Source: Cryptomeria japonica
Taxonomy: Eukaryota; Streptophyta; Pinopsida; Cupressales; Cupressaceae
DNA: 62,000 nt
Direction of reading: 5' to 3'
Assembly (NCBI RefSeq): GCF_030272615.1
Contig: NC_081408.1
Location: 765,770,830-765,832,829 of the forward strand
Shown in pieces: positions 46,510-57,024 of this stretch. The first letter of the stretch is position 1, and each line of letters opens with the position of its first letter. The translations under genes and the position numbers were made by a program. The notes beneath the pieces are model-generated. The model saw nothing but the letters and a program-made list of their open reading frames with translations, did not search any database and was not told where the DNA came from.

Positions 46510-49500
46510 CTATGTGTAGAACCTGCGAAGGTGCATGCTGTTGATAGGATCCTCCAAAGGTTCACCTTCTGTAGTAGAGAGCTGATATGCCCCAGATCCA
46601 TATGCTGCTGTGATTATGTAAGGACCAAGCCAATTTGGTTCAAATTTGCCCTTCTTATCTCTGTCTTGCTGATTTTTGGGGTTCTCTCTGAGGACTAAGT
46701 CACCTACCTCAAATGTGCGAGGCTTGACCTTGTGATTGTAACTGCGACTCATTCTTTGTTGGTAAGCCTTGAGATGATTAAAAGCAGTGTGTCGTCGTTC
46801 CTCCAGCAGTTCTAGTTCTTGTAAGCGGGAGACCCTGTAGTCTTCATCGTTGATTATGTTTCTCAAGGAGACCCGTAAAGAAGGTAGCTCGACCTCAATA
46901 GGCAAGATGGCTTCAGCGCCGTAGACAAGTGAGTAGGGTGTAGCTCCTGTAGGTGTGCGGACACTGGTACGATAGGCCCAAAGTGCGGGATTGAGTTGGA
47001 CATGCCAGTTACGGCCAGCATCGTCGACTGTCTTTTTAAGGATTTTGAGAATTGTTTTGTTAGACGCCTCAGCTTGGCCATTACCTTGGGGGTAGTATGG
47101 TGTGGAGAAACGGTGAGAGATATGGAAGCGCTCACATAGTTCACGAACATCTTGGTTCTTGAAAGGACGCCCGTTATCGGTGATAATGGAAGTAGGAATC
47201 CCGTATCGGCAAATGATGTAGTTCAGGATGAAAGTAGCGATTTGTTTCCCAGTAACTTGTGTGAGAGGCACAGCTTCAATCCACTTTGTGAAATACTCTG
47301 TGGCTGTGATAATGAATTTATGTCCATTGGAAGAAGGAGGGTGAATCTTGCCTATGAGATCGAGTCCCCACTGACAAAAGGGCCACGAAGATGCAAGTGG
47401 CTGTAGTTCTTGTGCTGGTGCATGTATAAGGTCTCCATGAATTTGACACTGCTTACACTTCTTGACAAACTGATATGCATCTTTTTCCATAGTAGGCCAG
47501 TAGTATCCAGTCCTGATGAGTTTCTTGGCCAAGGTAGGACCACTAGTATGCGGGCCACATATCCCTTCGTGTACTTCTCGTAATGCAATCTGAGCTTCAT
47601 CACTCTCTAGACATCTAAGAAGGGTGCCATCTAGACCTCATCGGTATAGGATATCAGCTAGGATAACGTATCGGGAGGATTGGCGAATGAAAGTGCGGCG
47701 TTGGTTGTTTGATAGGTCGGGAGGTAAGATATTGTCGCGAAGGTATGTGAATATGGAACCATATAACTGGGATTCAGGACCAACAACACATATCATTTCC
47801 GTAGGAGTGATCTCATATGATGGAATCAGCAGGTTGTCAACCAGGAACTCATAGCAGGTCTCATTTTGCGGTAGATCAATGAGCGAAGCAATTGTAGCCA
47901 TGGCATCAGCAGCGTGATTCTGTTCTCTTGGTATCTGCTCAAACTCTATCTTTGCAAAGTGCTGTTTCAAATCATCTACCAGTTGTTTGTAAGGCATTAG
48001 CTTTTCATCCTTTGTTTGATAATCATCAGTTGCTTGACGGATGACAAGTTGAGAATCCCCAAAAACACGAAGGTCTTGGATCTTCCACTGAACTGCAATT
48101 CTTAACCCAGTTGTTAATGCCTCGTATTCCGCTATATTGTTGGTGCAAGGAAATGATAGGCGGTATGACTTTGGTATAGAATCGCCTTGAGGAGTTATAA
48201 AGAGTATACCCGCTCCTGCCCCATGCTATGTGTATGAGCCATCAAAGTATAGTTGCCATGACTTTGCAGGTGATATTGTTAGAATGGACTCATCTGGAAA
48301 TTCTGACTGTAGAGGAACATCATCTATCATGGGAGCATCTGCCAGTTGATCTGCGATGGCTTGTCCTTTTATGGCTTTTTTGTCCACGTATTCAATGTCG
48401 AATTCACTCAAAATCATTACCCACTTGGCCAGCCGCCCAGTAAGTGTAGCTTTGTTGAGAAGATATTTTAGTGGATCAATTCTGGCAATCAACTTAGTCT
48501 TGTGAGTGAGCATATAATGTCATAATTTTTGTGAAGCAAAGACCACGGTGAGACATGCACGCTCAATTGGAGTGTAGTTTAGCTCATATCCCACCAATGT
48601 GCGACTGATATAGTAGACTGCTTTTTCCTTGCCGTCAGGTATTTGCTGTGCTAGGAGTGCCCCCAGTGCTGTTGGAGTAGCTGATATGTAAAGTAGCAAT
48701 GGTTGATCTGGCATTGGTGGCATCAAAACTGGCGGGTTCAAAAGATAGTCTTTGAGTGCCTGAAAAGCCTGTTGACAGTTCTCATCCCATTTGAACTTGA
48801 TGTTTTTGTGTAGCAGGTGCTGGAAAGGATTGCACTTATCTGCAAGTTGTGCTATGAACCTTCGTATGGACTGGAGTCTCCCTTGTAAAGACCGAAGTTG
48901 ACTGATATTCTTGGGTGGTGGCATGTCCAAGATAGCCTTGACTTTTGCTGGATCAGCTTCTATACCTCTTTTAGACACAATGAATCCTAGGAGCTTCCCG
49001 GAGGTTACTCCAAAGACACATTTCTTAGGATTTAGCCTTACCTTGTACTTTTCCAAGCGATCAAAAGCAACTGAAAGTATGTCCAAGTGTGTATTTCTGT
49101 CTATTGATTTAACCAAAAGGTCATCAACATAATCTTCCACCTTTACATGCATGAGATCATGGAAGATAGTAGTCATAGCTCGTTGATACGTAGCACCTGC
49201 ATTTTTCAGCCCAAAGGGCATGACATTCCAGCAGAAGGTTCCCCATGGACAAGTAAATGATGTTTTATGTTGATCTTCAGGTGCAATCCTGATCTGATTA
49301 TATCCCGAGAATCCGTCCATTAAAGATAACATCTCATGGCCTGCTGTGAGATCAACAATTAAATCAATGTTTGGTAATGGGAAATCATCCTTCGGACAAG
49401 CCTTGTTGATATCCCTGAAGTCTGTACATATTCGGATGCTGCGATCTGGTTTGCTAACAGGTACTAAGTTGGAAATCCATTCAGGATAATCAATTGGGCG

Positions 49501-50343
49501 TATGAATCCGACATCCAGTAATTTCTCCAGCTCTGCCTTGACTAATAATGCCACTTGTGGATGCATTTTCCTCAATTTCTGTTTTACTGGTTTTGCCCCC
49601 GGTTTGACTGTTAAATGATGCATTACTAAATCGGGGTCTAGTCCAGGCATATCAGCATAAGACCATGCGAAGTTGACTTGTCGTTCTTTAAAGAAGCTTA
49701 TGAACCTTGCTTTCTCAGCCTCTGTCAATGATTGAGCCAAAAATATGTTATGTGGAACCTCTGTTGTACCAATGTTTGTCTTTATAGTCTCTTCTACCAA
49801 CATGGATGATTTTTCCTCGTATGATGCTGGGAGAATGTCAAGCCTTCCATCTTCGGGCGCCTCAGAGAGGTTTTCACCCTCAGATACGTCCTTTCTTTTT
49901 ACTTTTTTAGAGTCAGATAGCGCCACAGTGTGGTTTTCGCCATAAGACCCTTGTTTTGTTTTTATTTTCACATTTTTGCGACTAGAAGACCCGACACCCT
50001 CACCAAAGTATGCCATGTTATTAAGCTCTATGGCGTATCCTTCTTTATGGTCTCCAAGAGGAAGATCATCGCGAATGCCAAGATAATCGACTATAGCTTC
50101 GTCATTCTGAAATGTATCAAGCTGTGCTGGTCCATCCTGATCCCAGTCAATGAGTTGGGGGTGAACGAGGGGAAGGTCTTTAGTGTTTTCAGAGTTCGCA
50201 AGGCTAATAGTGAAGATGTGGTTATATTCAGGTATGTCAAGGTAGTCATCGAGGTCGTCAATGGCACTCTCCTCATCAGTTTCGATCATGAGTGAGTCCA
50301 AATTATCATTACTAGTAGCACCCTCAGGGACAGGTGTCCTCAT
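46510..50343 (-). pseudogene. Element C RT, RNase H, second RNase H and integrase
   Basis: One continuous frame of about 1,278 codons, interrupted by TGA (48520-48522), TAG (48226-48228) and TGA (47638-47640). RT carries CTDFRDINKACPKDDFPLPN and YVDD near 49128. The first RNase H follows (SATPTALGALLAQ, YTPIERACL). The second RNase H has YFDGSYT, NIAEYEALTTGL, VFGDSQLVIRQA and NHAADAMA, the archaeal-type domain that marks Tat elements. Integrase has an HHCC finger (HEGICGPH…CKQCQIHG), catalytic D in LDLIGK, D in ITDNGRPF and E in GQAEASNKT, then a GPY-type module (FEPNWLGPYII) and ends LRRFYT. No chromodomain. The ATG overlaps the previous stop as ATGA (50340-50343). Confidence 0.92.
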
Positions 50344-52208
50344 CCTACGTGATCTTGACCTAGGGCCTTGAAACGAAGCTTGTGCGGGATCCTTATGGGT
50401 TGGTGTTTGACCAACTCTGAATTTTCATCTTCTTGTTGGACTTCAGCCACTTTGACTCGCCATATCTGTTTTGTTCTTTTATTGTGAATCTTGGGGTTTA
50501 GAAAACCAAGCCCCTTGGAGCGTTCCCTTCTTGTAGTTAGCTCAGGTTGTAAAGGTTCCATGACACCTTCTTTGCGTAGTCCAAGAGGACTCTTTCCATC
50601 ATACCCGAATCTTTGTAGAATTTTGAAACCTTTGCCATAGTTCTCACAGGGTATTATAATTTGGTCATGTATATCCTCTTCAGCGTCCTTATATAGCATT
50701 TTATATAAATCTTCTTCCTCTAGTTCGCCCCATTTTTGAAAGACGGTAGGATCCCATTTGAGTAGCATGATGGAGATTTGCTTATTAGGCTGTGGCCTCC
50801 CATATTCCTTGGGAGAGGTCATGACTTGTCGTAAGAACATTGTTTGATTCAGAGTGTATTCTCCCATGCCTTTGTCTTGAAACTTGGCTCTAAGTTCACC
50901 TTGTTTGGATGTCGAGGGCTTTAATGACTCAGGATCAATATACGCTGAAGAAGGAGTAGCCTCACGATTGCTGGGAATGATAGTCTCAGTATGCGATCTC
51001 AAGTTATTGCAATATATAAATGGATTTGGATCACCATTGACCGTTACCTCGACTCCATTATGAGGAAAGTTAATGCATTGGTGGTATGTTGATGGGACTG
51101 CCCTCATTTCATGAATCCACGGACGTCCTAACAATATGTTATACGTGAGGTCTAGATCCAGGACTTGACAAACCACGTCCTTTGTGACTGGCCCTATTCT
51201 TAGTGGTAAGATGACCGTGCCCTTGGACGAACGCTCTTCATCATCATAAGCCTTAATAGTGATTTGGTTTGTAGAATTTACAGCTTTGTCAGAATATCCC
51301 AATTGTCTGATGGTGCTCAATGTACAAATATTAAGACCTGCTCCTCCATCTATCAGGACTCGTTTTATTCGGTGTTTATGTATGAAGGCTTCAATATGTA
51401 GAGGTGCATTATGAGGCTGACTTATGGAGGCGTCATCGGCTTCTGTGAATGTGAGGGAGTGTGGAACGGATAAATATCCCACCATGGCTTGAAACTGGTC
51501 CATGTTCAGATCAGTAGGGACAGCAGTATCTCTCAAGGTTTTGTCAAGGATAGCTTTATGTGCAGGAGATATACGTAAGAGCTCAAGAATAGAGATGAGT
51601 GCGGGTGTTTTCCCTAATTGCTCTACAAGGTCGTACTCATGCTTAGTTGACGGAAGATTGGTATTCTTAGTAGAGGTACCTGGCAATGTGATCTTACCTC
51701 GACGGGTTGTAACATGACATTCAGAGGTAGATGTGGACGAAGATCCCACACCTTTTAGGACAATTTTGGGTCTTTGAGAAGAATTCTCAGGATTTTTATT
51801 TTTGATAGTAATGGTAGAGATATGATTGTCCATTGAGATGTGATTAATAGTGGAATCATAATTGTAAGATGCTCTGGTGTAATTGGCTTGATCATCTGTG
51901 ACTTTGCCTTTTCCCTTGTCATGTTTTGGGAATGGTTCCTTAAACACCTCATGCTCTTGATTAGATGAATGTCCCTCAATCTCAATATCTCCTCTATCAA
52001 TGAGATCTTGTACAATGTTTTTCAATCGATGGAAATTACTTGTCTTATGACCCTTGCTCTTATGAAACTCGCAATATTCATCATCATTCCACCAATTCGG
52101 TTTTACCTTTGGTTCATATGGAGGAAAGTCTGGAACTGTGATCACTTTGTTTGCTACAAGCTTTTTGAATACTGATTCAAGTGGTTCTCCCAATGGAGTG
52201 TACTTCCT
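50340..52208 (-). CDS. Element C protease with G-patch region
   Basis: Same frame as gag, after the TGA at 52209-52211. The N-terminus continues Gag-like sequence with GEPLESVFKKLVANKV and a CX2H-like block, YCEFHKSKGHKTSNFHRLKN. The aspartic protease core is VLIDGGAGLNICTLSTIRQL (about 51320-51375), with the flap/second motif NILLGRPWIHEM (about 51110-51145). A G-patch-like domain follows (YGKGFKILQRFGYDGKSPLG, then RSKGLGFLNPK, about 50495-50640). G-patch regions after protease are known in some retroelements and bind nucleic acid. Processes the polyprotein. No intact start is obvious, so expression would need readthrough of the TGA or reversion. Confidence 0.85.
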   Translation of the reverse strand, partial: RKYTPLGEPLESVFKKLVANKVITVPDFPPYEPKVKPNWWNDDEYCEFHKSKGHKTSNFHRLKNIVQDLIDRGDIEIEGHSSNQEHEVFKEPFPKHDKGKGKVTDDQANYTRASYNYDSTINHISMDNHISTITIKNKNPENSSQRPKIVLKGVGSSSTSTSECHVTTRRGKITLPGTSTKNTNLPSTKHEYDLVEQLGKTPALISILELLRISPAHKAILDKTLRDTAVPTDLNMDQFQAMVGYLSVPHSLTFTEADDASISQPHNAPLHIEAFIHKHRIKRVLIDGGAGLNICTLSTIRQLGYSDKAVNSTNQITIKAYDDEERSSKGTVILPLRIGPVTKDVVCQVLDLDLTYNILLGRPWIHEMRAVPSTYHQCINFPHNGVEVTVNGDPNPFIYCNNLRSHTETIIPSNREATPSSAYIDPESLKPSTSKQGELRAKFQDKGMGEYTLNQTMFLRQVMTSPKEYGRPQPNKQISIMLLKWDPTVFQKWGELEEEDLYKMLYKDAEEDIHDQIIIPCENYGKGFKILQRFGYDGKSPLGLRKEGVMEPLQPELTTRRERSKGLGFLNPKIHNKRTKQIWRVKVAEVQQEDENSELVKHQPIRIPHKLRFKALGQDHVG

Positions 52209-53873
52209 TCATGGTTTAGCAGCCGTTTGATTGTTCACTTGATTGTCGGTAGAACTTGATCCAGAAAAGACGAACTTTGGTCTTACTGTGTTGGCATCAA
52301 CAACACCATCATTAACCGTGTTCTTGTTCTTGTTCCAAAATTTTGGTTTGTCCTTTCCTTTGAAGTCCTCTTTGTTTTCTTTGAATAGTTTGATAACTCC
52401 TTGTTCAATTAAGACCTTTTCTGTTGCTAGGCCCTTTTCAATGACATCCTTGAATGTAGACAAACAAGCTTTTCTGAGATCATAGCCAATAGCCTTGTTA
52501 ACATTTTGTGTGAACATCTCCACCATTTGTTTTTGCGGGATCTCACCAGAGCATCTGCTAGCTAAGTTTCTCCATCTCTGTAAAAATGTTGCGAAAGATT
52601 CTCCTTCTTTTTGTTTCGTATTGCACAAGGTAGTAACTGAGACATCTGTTTCAATGTTGTAAGAAAAATGCTGAATGAATGCTTCTGGCAAGTTGCCCCA
52701 TGACTTAATACCAGGAGGTAATTGAGAAAACCATTCCATAGCTTGGTCACCTAAGCTCTGTGGGAACAACCTCATCAAGTATGTTTCTTCTGCCGCTACC
52801 TCAATGCAAGCTGTGAAGAATTGTCTTATATGTGCCTTGGGGTCTCCTCTCCCTCTATATTTGTCAAATTTTGGTGTCACAAAATGTAGAGGAAACAGAG
52901 GCATTGGAATGCTCTTATCAAATGGATAAGGGCATATATCTCTCATAGTATATGTGGGTTTAGATGTACTCATGTCCTCCACTTTCTTTTGTAGATCTCT
53001 AATTTGCTGCTCCAAATTATTTTTGGGAGGAGATGGATTTCTTGTAGCATATCCCATGTTTGAAACACCCATTTGAGGAGGAGCTTGTTGCATGTATGGA
53101 TGATACTGATCGTAAACATGTCCATATGGAGGTCTATATTGTTGCGACATGTATGGAGCACTTGGCATAACTTCTTGTTGAGGGATCCCATATCTGTTTT
53201 GTGCATATAAACCATATTCAACAGGTCTTTCATTTTCCATTGTGTTGCCCCCAATTTTGACATGAGGTCTCCTTGTGTCAAAATTTTGAGGAAATCCTTG
53301 AGTATCCATTTGTCTTGGGTGACCCATATCTTGAGCATGTGTTTGAGCATAGGGCCTCCATGATGGTCTTTGAATGTAAGTATCATGCATTTGAGCTTGT
53401 GTATGTGGGATTGCTGGTTTCTGAAGCAAAACTGATGGTGACTCCGGCATCATATTATTTGGTCCTCCACTGTTAGGTTGAGTTTGTTGTGAAGGTCTAC
53501 TTTCCATAAGTTGAGATAAGTCAAAATCATGTGGTATTTTAGCTCCACTTTGTGCCATCATGTTTAGGAAATATTGACGATCTCTCCTCATTATCTCTTC
53601 AACCAATCTATTGAATTGAGGATCCATTATAGATTCTTGTATGTCTGCTGAAAGTATTGAAGAATTGTCCATGGTGTCATTGTGTGTAGTATTGTTGTTT
53701 ATAGCGTTTGCGCTTTCCACATTTGGATTGTGTCTATAAACATTCATGTCTGGTAATGTAGTGTGCTCAGGATTGTAGAAGACATCATTGTCATACTCAT
53801 AAGAACTCATGTTTACGGATTCTTGAGCTTCTTTGACTATTCTCCTAGATTTTTGAAGGCGGGTTTCAACCAT
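52209..53873 (-). CDS. Element C Gag
   Basis: 554 codons from MVETRLQKSRRIVKEAQESV to a TGA at 52209-52211. The N-terminal 300 residues are Gln/Pro/Met-rich with QYRPPYGHVYDQYHPY, a short coiled coil (LEQQIRDLQKKVEDM), then the retrotransposon Gag domain from about residue 335 (FDKYRGRGDPKAHIRQFFTA, LMRLFPQSLGDQAMEWFSQL, EGESFATFLQRWRNLASRCS). It forms the capsid. The ATG was chosen because it is the first in frame, and MVETR is typical of plant gypsy Gag starts. Confidence 0.92.
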   Translation of the reverse strand: MVETRLQKSRRIVKEAQESVNMSSYEYDNDVFYNPEHTTLPDMNVYRHNPNVESANAINNNTTHNDTMDNSSILSADIQESIMDPQFNRLVEEIMRRDRQYFLNMMAQSGAKIPHDFDLSQLMESRPSQQTQPNSGGPNNMMPESPSVLLQKPAIPHTQAQMHDTYIQRPSWRPYAQTHAQDMGHPRQMDTQGFPQNFDTRRPHVKIGGNTMENERPVEYGLYAQNRYGIPQQEVMPSAPYMSQQYRPPYGHVYDQYHPYMQQAPPQMGVSNMGYATRNPSPPKNNLEQQIRDLQKKVEDMSTSKPTYTMRDICPYPFDKSIPMPLFPLHFVTPKFDKYRGRGDPKAHIRQFFTACIEVAAEETYLMRLFPQSLGDQAMEWFSQLPPGIKSWGNLPEAFIQHFSYNIETDVSVTTLCNTKQKEGESFATFLQRWRNLASRCSGEIPQKQMVEMFTQNVNKAIGYDLRKACLSTFKDVIEKGLATEKVLIEQGVIKLFKENKEDFKGKDKPKFWNKNKNTVNDGVVDANTVRPKFVFSGSSSTDNQVNNQTAAKP

Positions 53874-54364
53874 GAACTAGGTGTTTGGCAATATGTGAGA
53901 GACTAGACGGAAAATATGACAAGAGTATGGAAGACCAAGAGTTGTATGGAGTGTAAATGAATCTTGAGGTGTACTTGCAATGTCCAAAGTGTAAGACCAA
54001 GTATGTAAGGAGTAGAGTAGGTGTGACTTCCAAAGAGAGGATAGTTTCTCTTGATGAGGTAAGCTGACCTTGACTCTAAGTAAGACCAAATGAGACCCAA
54101 AGGTAAGAAACCTTGATGAGGGACCACTTAGCAAAGTGTAGTAGCATGTAGTGTGTTGACAAAGTATGATGAGGACAAGCAAGTGACCTTTTGACTCAAG
54201 TTTAGACAATTGTGAATGTAAAATGAGATGTGAAGCAATGATGGACTATGTGAGACCTTAGAACAGGCTGAATGCTAGATGAAATCTGAAGAGACAACCT
54301 AGGAAGCTCAAGTATGCCGAAACTGATTTCTTTGTTTGTTTGACTGTTAAAATTTTCAAATCCT

Positions 54365-54655
54365 GACACAGACGCCTCTGTATACTTCACAGACGCGGTT
54401 TTAAGACACAGACGCTAATCTGTTTAACGCAGACGTGATTCTGAGATTTCCTTGTTGATGTTTGCCGGGACTGTAACAGTTTTTTGCAATTGTGGACACA
54501 GACGTGCCTGTATACTTCACAGACGCGATTCCCAGACACAGACGTGTCTCTGTTCGACACAGACGCTGAGAAAAAACACAGACGCTATTCTGTACTTCAC
54601 AGACGCGTTTATCCGACACAGACGCGTTCTGAACAGACACAGATGCGTTTCTGTA
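54365..54655 (-). repeat. 20-bp phased array in the C leader, gag-proximal
   Basis: On the - strand the core is CGCGTCTGTGT. On + the GACG step lies at 54371, 54392, 54411, 54432, then 54501, 54522, 54541, 54562, 54581, 54602, 54621 and 54642. Spacings alternate strictly 21, 19, 21, 19, a 40-bp double period. Confidence 0.92.
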
Positions 54656-54904
54656 ACCTTAGTGCAATCTTTCCTATCTGTGAAGTTGTTTTGTTGTGAC
54701 CAAATCTGATTGTTCGACTGTTTTTCGTGACAAGAGGACACAGTGTTGATGACTCAATGTTTGCTAGTGTTTAGACTCCAAAATAACTCCAAGAAAGTGT
54801 GTTGTTTGATGTAAAAAGTTTTTGCATACACTTGAAGACACAAAAGACACAATGTTTTGCTGTTTTGTCTTGATTGTTTGAATGTTTATCATAAGTCAAG
54901 CACA

Positions 54905-55485
54905 ATTCTTATGGCTGGCCAAGACAATAGTTGTTGATCCCACATGGGGTTTTACCCCCGAGGCTACGCTATTCAGAGTGGATACTTAGATGCTTGACCT
55001 CACTGGCTCCACCCTCGGCACTCACTTCTCGGGTCAGCCAAGCATCAGTCCCCATGAAAACTCCCCATGGCGAACTTTGTATCTCTACTAAGAACCGTAT
55101 GTGTGTGGGCCGCTACCAGAGGTCCGACCTCCTGCCTCAACAACTAGAAGGATTTGGGCATCTAAAACAAAGAGGTGCTAGTAAGGGCATCCGCTCGTGT
55201 GGCCATACATGCGGCACTTTCAGCTCTGTAAATACAGAAGGCTCCCAGCCGGTAGGGGTTACGCCCTACAAATGATCAAATAAATTTGATCAAACGGGTT
55301 TATGGGGAGACATAGTGTCGGTATGAACTAATCAGCACACGTTATTCATAGTTTTCACCATGAATACATTTGATTATAGTGGCTTGGAAGAAGATGGCTT
55401 TTCTTTTGCTACCACTTGGGTCGTTCTCTTCTCACTAGTAGTCCTAATGACCACACGGGAAGACAGGCCCTCTAAAGAATAAACA
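54905..55485 (-). ncRNA. Conserved leader module (C copy)
   Basis: On the - strand: AGAGGGCCTGTCTTCCCG, GAGAACGACCCAAGTGG (about 55411-55428), CCACTATAATCAAATG, AAGTTCGCCATGGGGAG, GATGCTTGGCTG and GAAGTGAGTGCC, in the same order as in A. Confidence 0.55.
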
Positions 55486-55867
55486 AAAAGAGCCTATTGC
55501 TCAAGACACAAAAGACAATGATTCAATTTTAGTGCACCAATTGAAGTGTTTGCTAAGCTATGAAACAAGGCACACAATAAAAATTACAAAACCCTAGCTA
55601 AGGCCCTGCAACAAAATTGTTAGTAGTTTGGGTTGTTTCAAATGATAACCCCTTCCTGCAAGAACACAAGTTAGGTAAATTTTAGAAAACCCAAAAGACT
55701 TTGTGAAAAGGGGCCTTCAACAAAAACGTATTTGTCTCCAAAGCAAGCTGCACAAATCAGGTTAGCTAGATCTGCAAAAGTTATCCGAAAATAAACCAGA
55801 TCTGAAACCCCAAATACAAAATCCAAAAACCCGAATTGAAAAACTTGAAAAATTTGCAAAACAGAAT

Positions 55868-56128
55868 GCACAGACGCTGTTATACCAGACACAGACGCGT
55901 CTGTCCGACACAGACGCGGTTCTGTGATTCACAGATGCGGTCACAGAACACAGACGCTTCTTTCTGTTACAGACGCGATAATATTATGCACAGACGCGAT
56001 TCGGAATCACAGACACGACTTTCAGAAACCTGCAAAAATAGAAAATGACAGAAACACAGACGCGATCCAAGATATCGCAGACGCCTCTGAAATACGAAAA
56101 CGCGGTCCGAACACTCGCAGACGCGGAA
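55868..56128 (-). repeat. 20-bp phased array in the C leader, PBS-proximal
   Basis: GACG step on + at 55873, 55894, 55913, 55934, 55953, 55972, 55993, 56012, then 56059, 56080, about 56099 and 56120. Core on + is CACAGACGCG. Spacings are 19-21 within runs. Confidence 0.92.
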
Positions 56129-56216
56129 AAAACCTGAAATGTCATCGAAATCGTCCGATCTGCAACTTCAAAAATGTGAAATCTGCAACAAAAATGTTAA
56201 ATGCAAAGGGACAAGA

Positions 56217-56234
56217 GTCCCACCGGGCGTGCCA
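56217..56234 (-). other. Element C primer-binding site
   Basis: TGGCACGCCCGGTGGGAC on the - strand, three bases after the 5' LTR. Different from the PBS of A and D. tRNA not assigned. Confidence 0.85.
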
Positions 56235-56237
56235 AAA

Positions 56238-57024
56238 TGTATATGGTGAAAATGGATAACAATAACAACAATATTGAAAGACTAAAATGGATTCAACCAC
56301 TAAACCCTAGCCTAACAATGAACAAAGATCCACCATAACATATGAAGATAACCTAAGACAATGCAAATAACTCAAAAATCACAAAGATTATACCATCACA
56401 TGCCCAATAGGGTTTTGATCTCCATTCTTCCTATCTCCATTGATCTTGCTTGATATACTTGCTCTCAGATTTTTGTATGCACAAGAGCTCAACAAAGAAC
56501 GGAATGTGGTTGCAAGTGGAATTGTAGTGTAGCCAAGTACTCCAAAATCAGTCATTAGGATGTGTCATTAGGGTTTGACAATGAAGAAAGCATCTCCTTA
56601 AATAGAAGACACAATAAGAAATGGAGAGTTAAGATTGAGAGGTGTAAAAAGAGAGGTCGGCTAGGATTAGAGGGTAGGTATAAGAAATACCAAAATAATG
56701 AAAGAGGTAGGTAGTGTAAGAAATAAGAGATGAATGACATGTGTCATGTGTAGAAAAAGATAATGAATTAATTAAATAAATAAAGATTTATTTAATTAAT
56801 AGAAGAAGTAGGATAATTAAATAAATAAAATATTTATTTAATTTAAGAAAGGGATAATTTAAATAAATAAATGTATTTATTTAAATGAGAAATAAGGCTA
56901 GAAGAGGATAAATGAATTAATTAAATAAATAAAAATTTATTTAATTAATAGAAGAATTAGGCTTAGATAATTAAATAAATAAAAATATTTATTTAATTAG
57001 ACATGACAATTTTGGGTGTCTACA
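56238..57024 (-). repeat. Element C 5' LTR
   Basis: 787 bp, nearly identical to 41386-42172, with repeated TTAAATAAATAAA-type words in U3. Confidence 0.95.

Larger units (their letters stand above)
53874..56216 (-). other. Element C leader
   Basis: 2.3 kb non-coding leader between PBS and gag. Contains two phased arrays and the conserved leader module, listed separately. The remaining sequence (53874-54340, 55490-55860) has no gene. Confidence 0.75.
41386..57024 (-). mobile_element. Element C: nearly complete Tat-lineage Ty3/gypsy retrotransposon
   Basis: 15,639 bp on the - strand: 5' LTR 56238-57024, PBS 56217-56234, leader, gag, protease/G-patch, RT, RNase H, second (archaeal-type) RNase H, integrase, hairpin module, antisense PMD gene, PPT and 3' LTR 41386-42172. 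The second RNase H domain and absence of a chromodomain are diagnostic of the plant Tat lineage. The two 787-bp LTRs differ at about three positions, so it is the youngest element here. It is not fully functional as read: several nonsense codons interrupt gag-pol. Confidence 0.95.
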
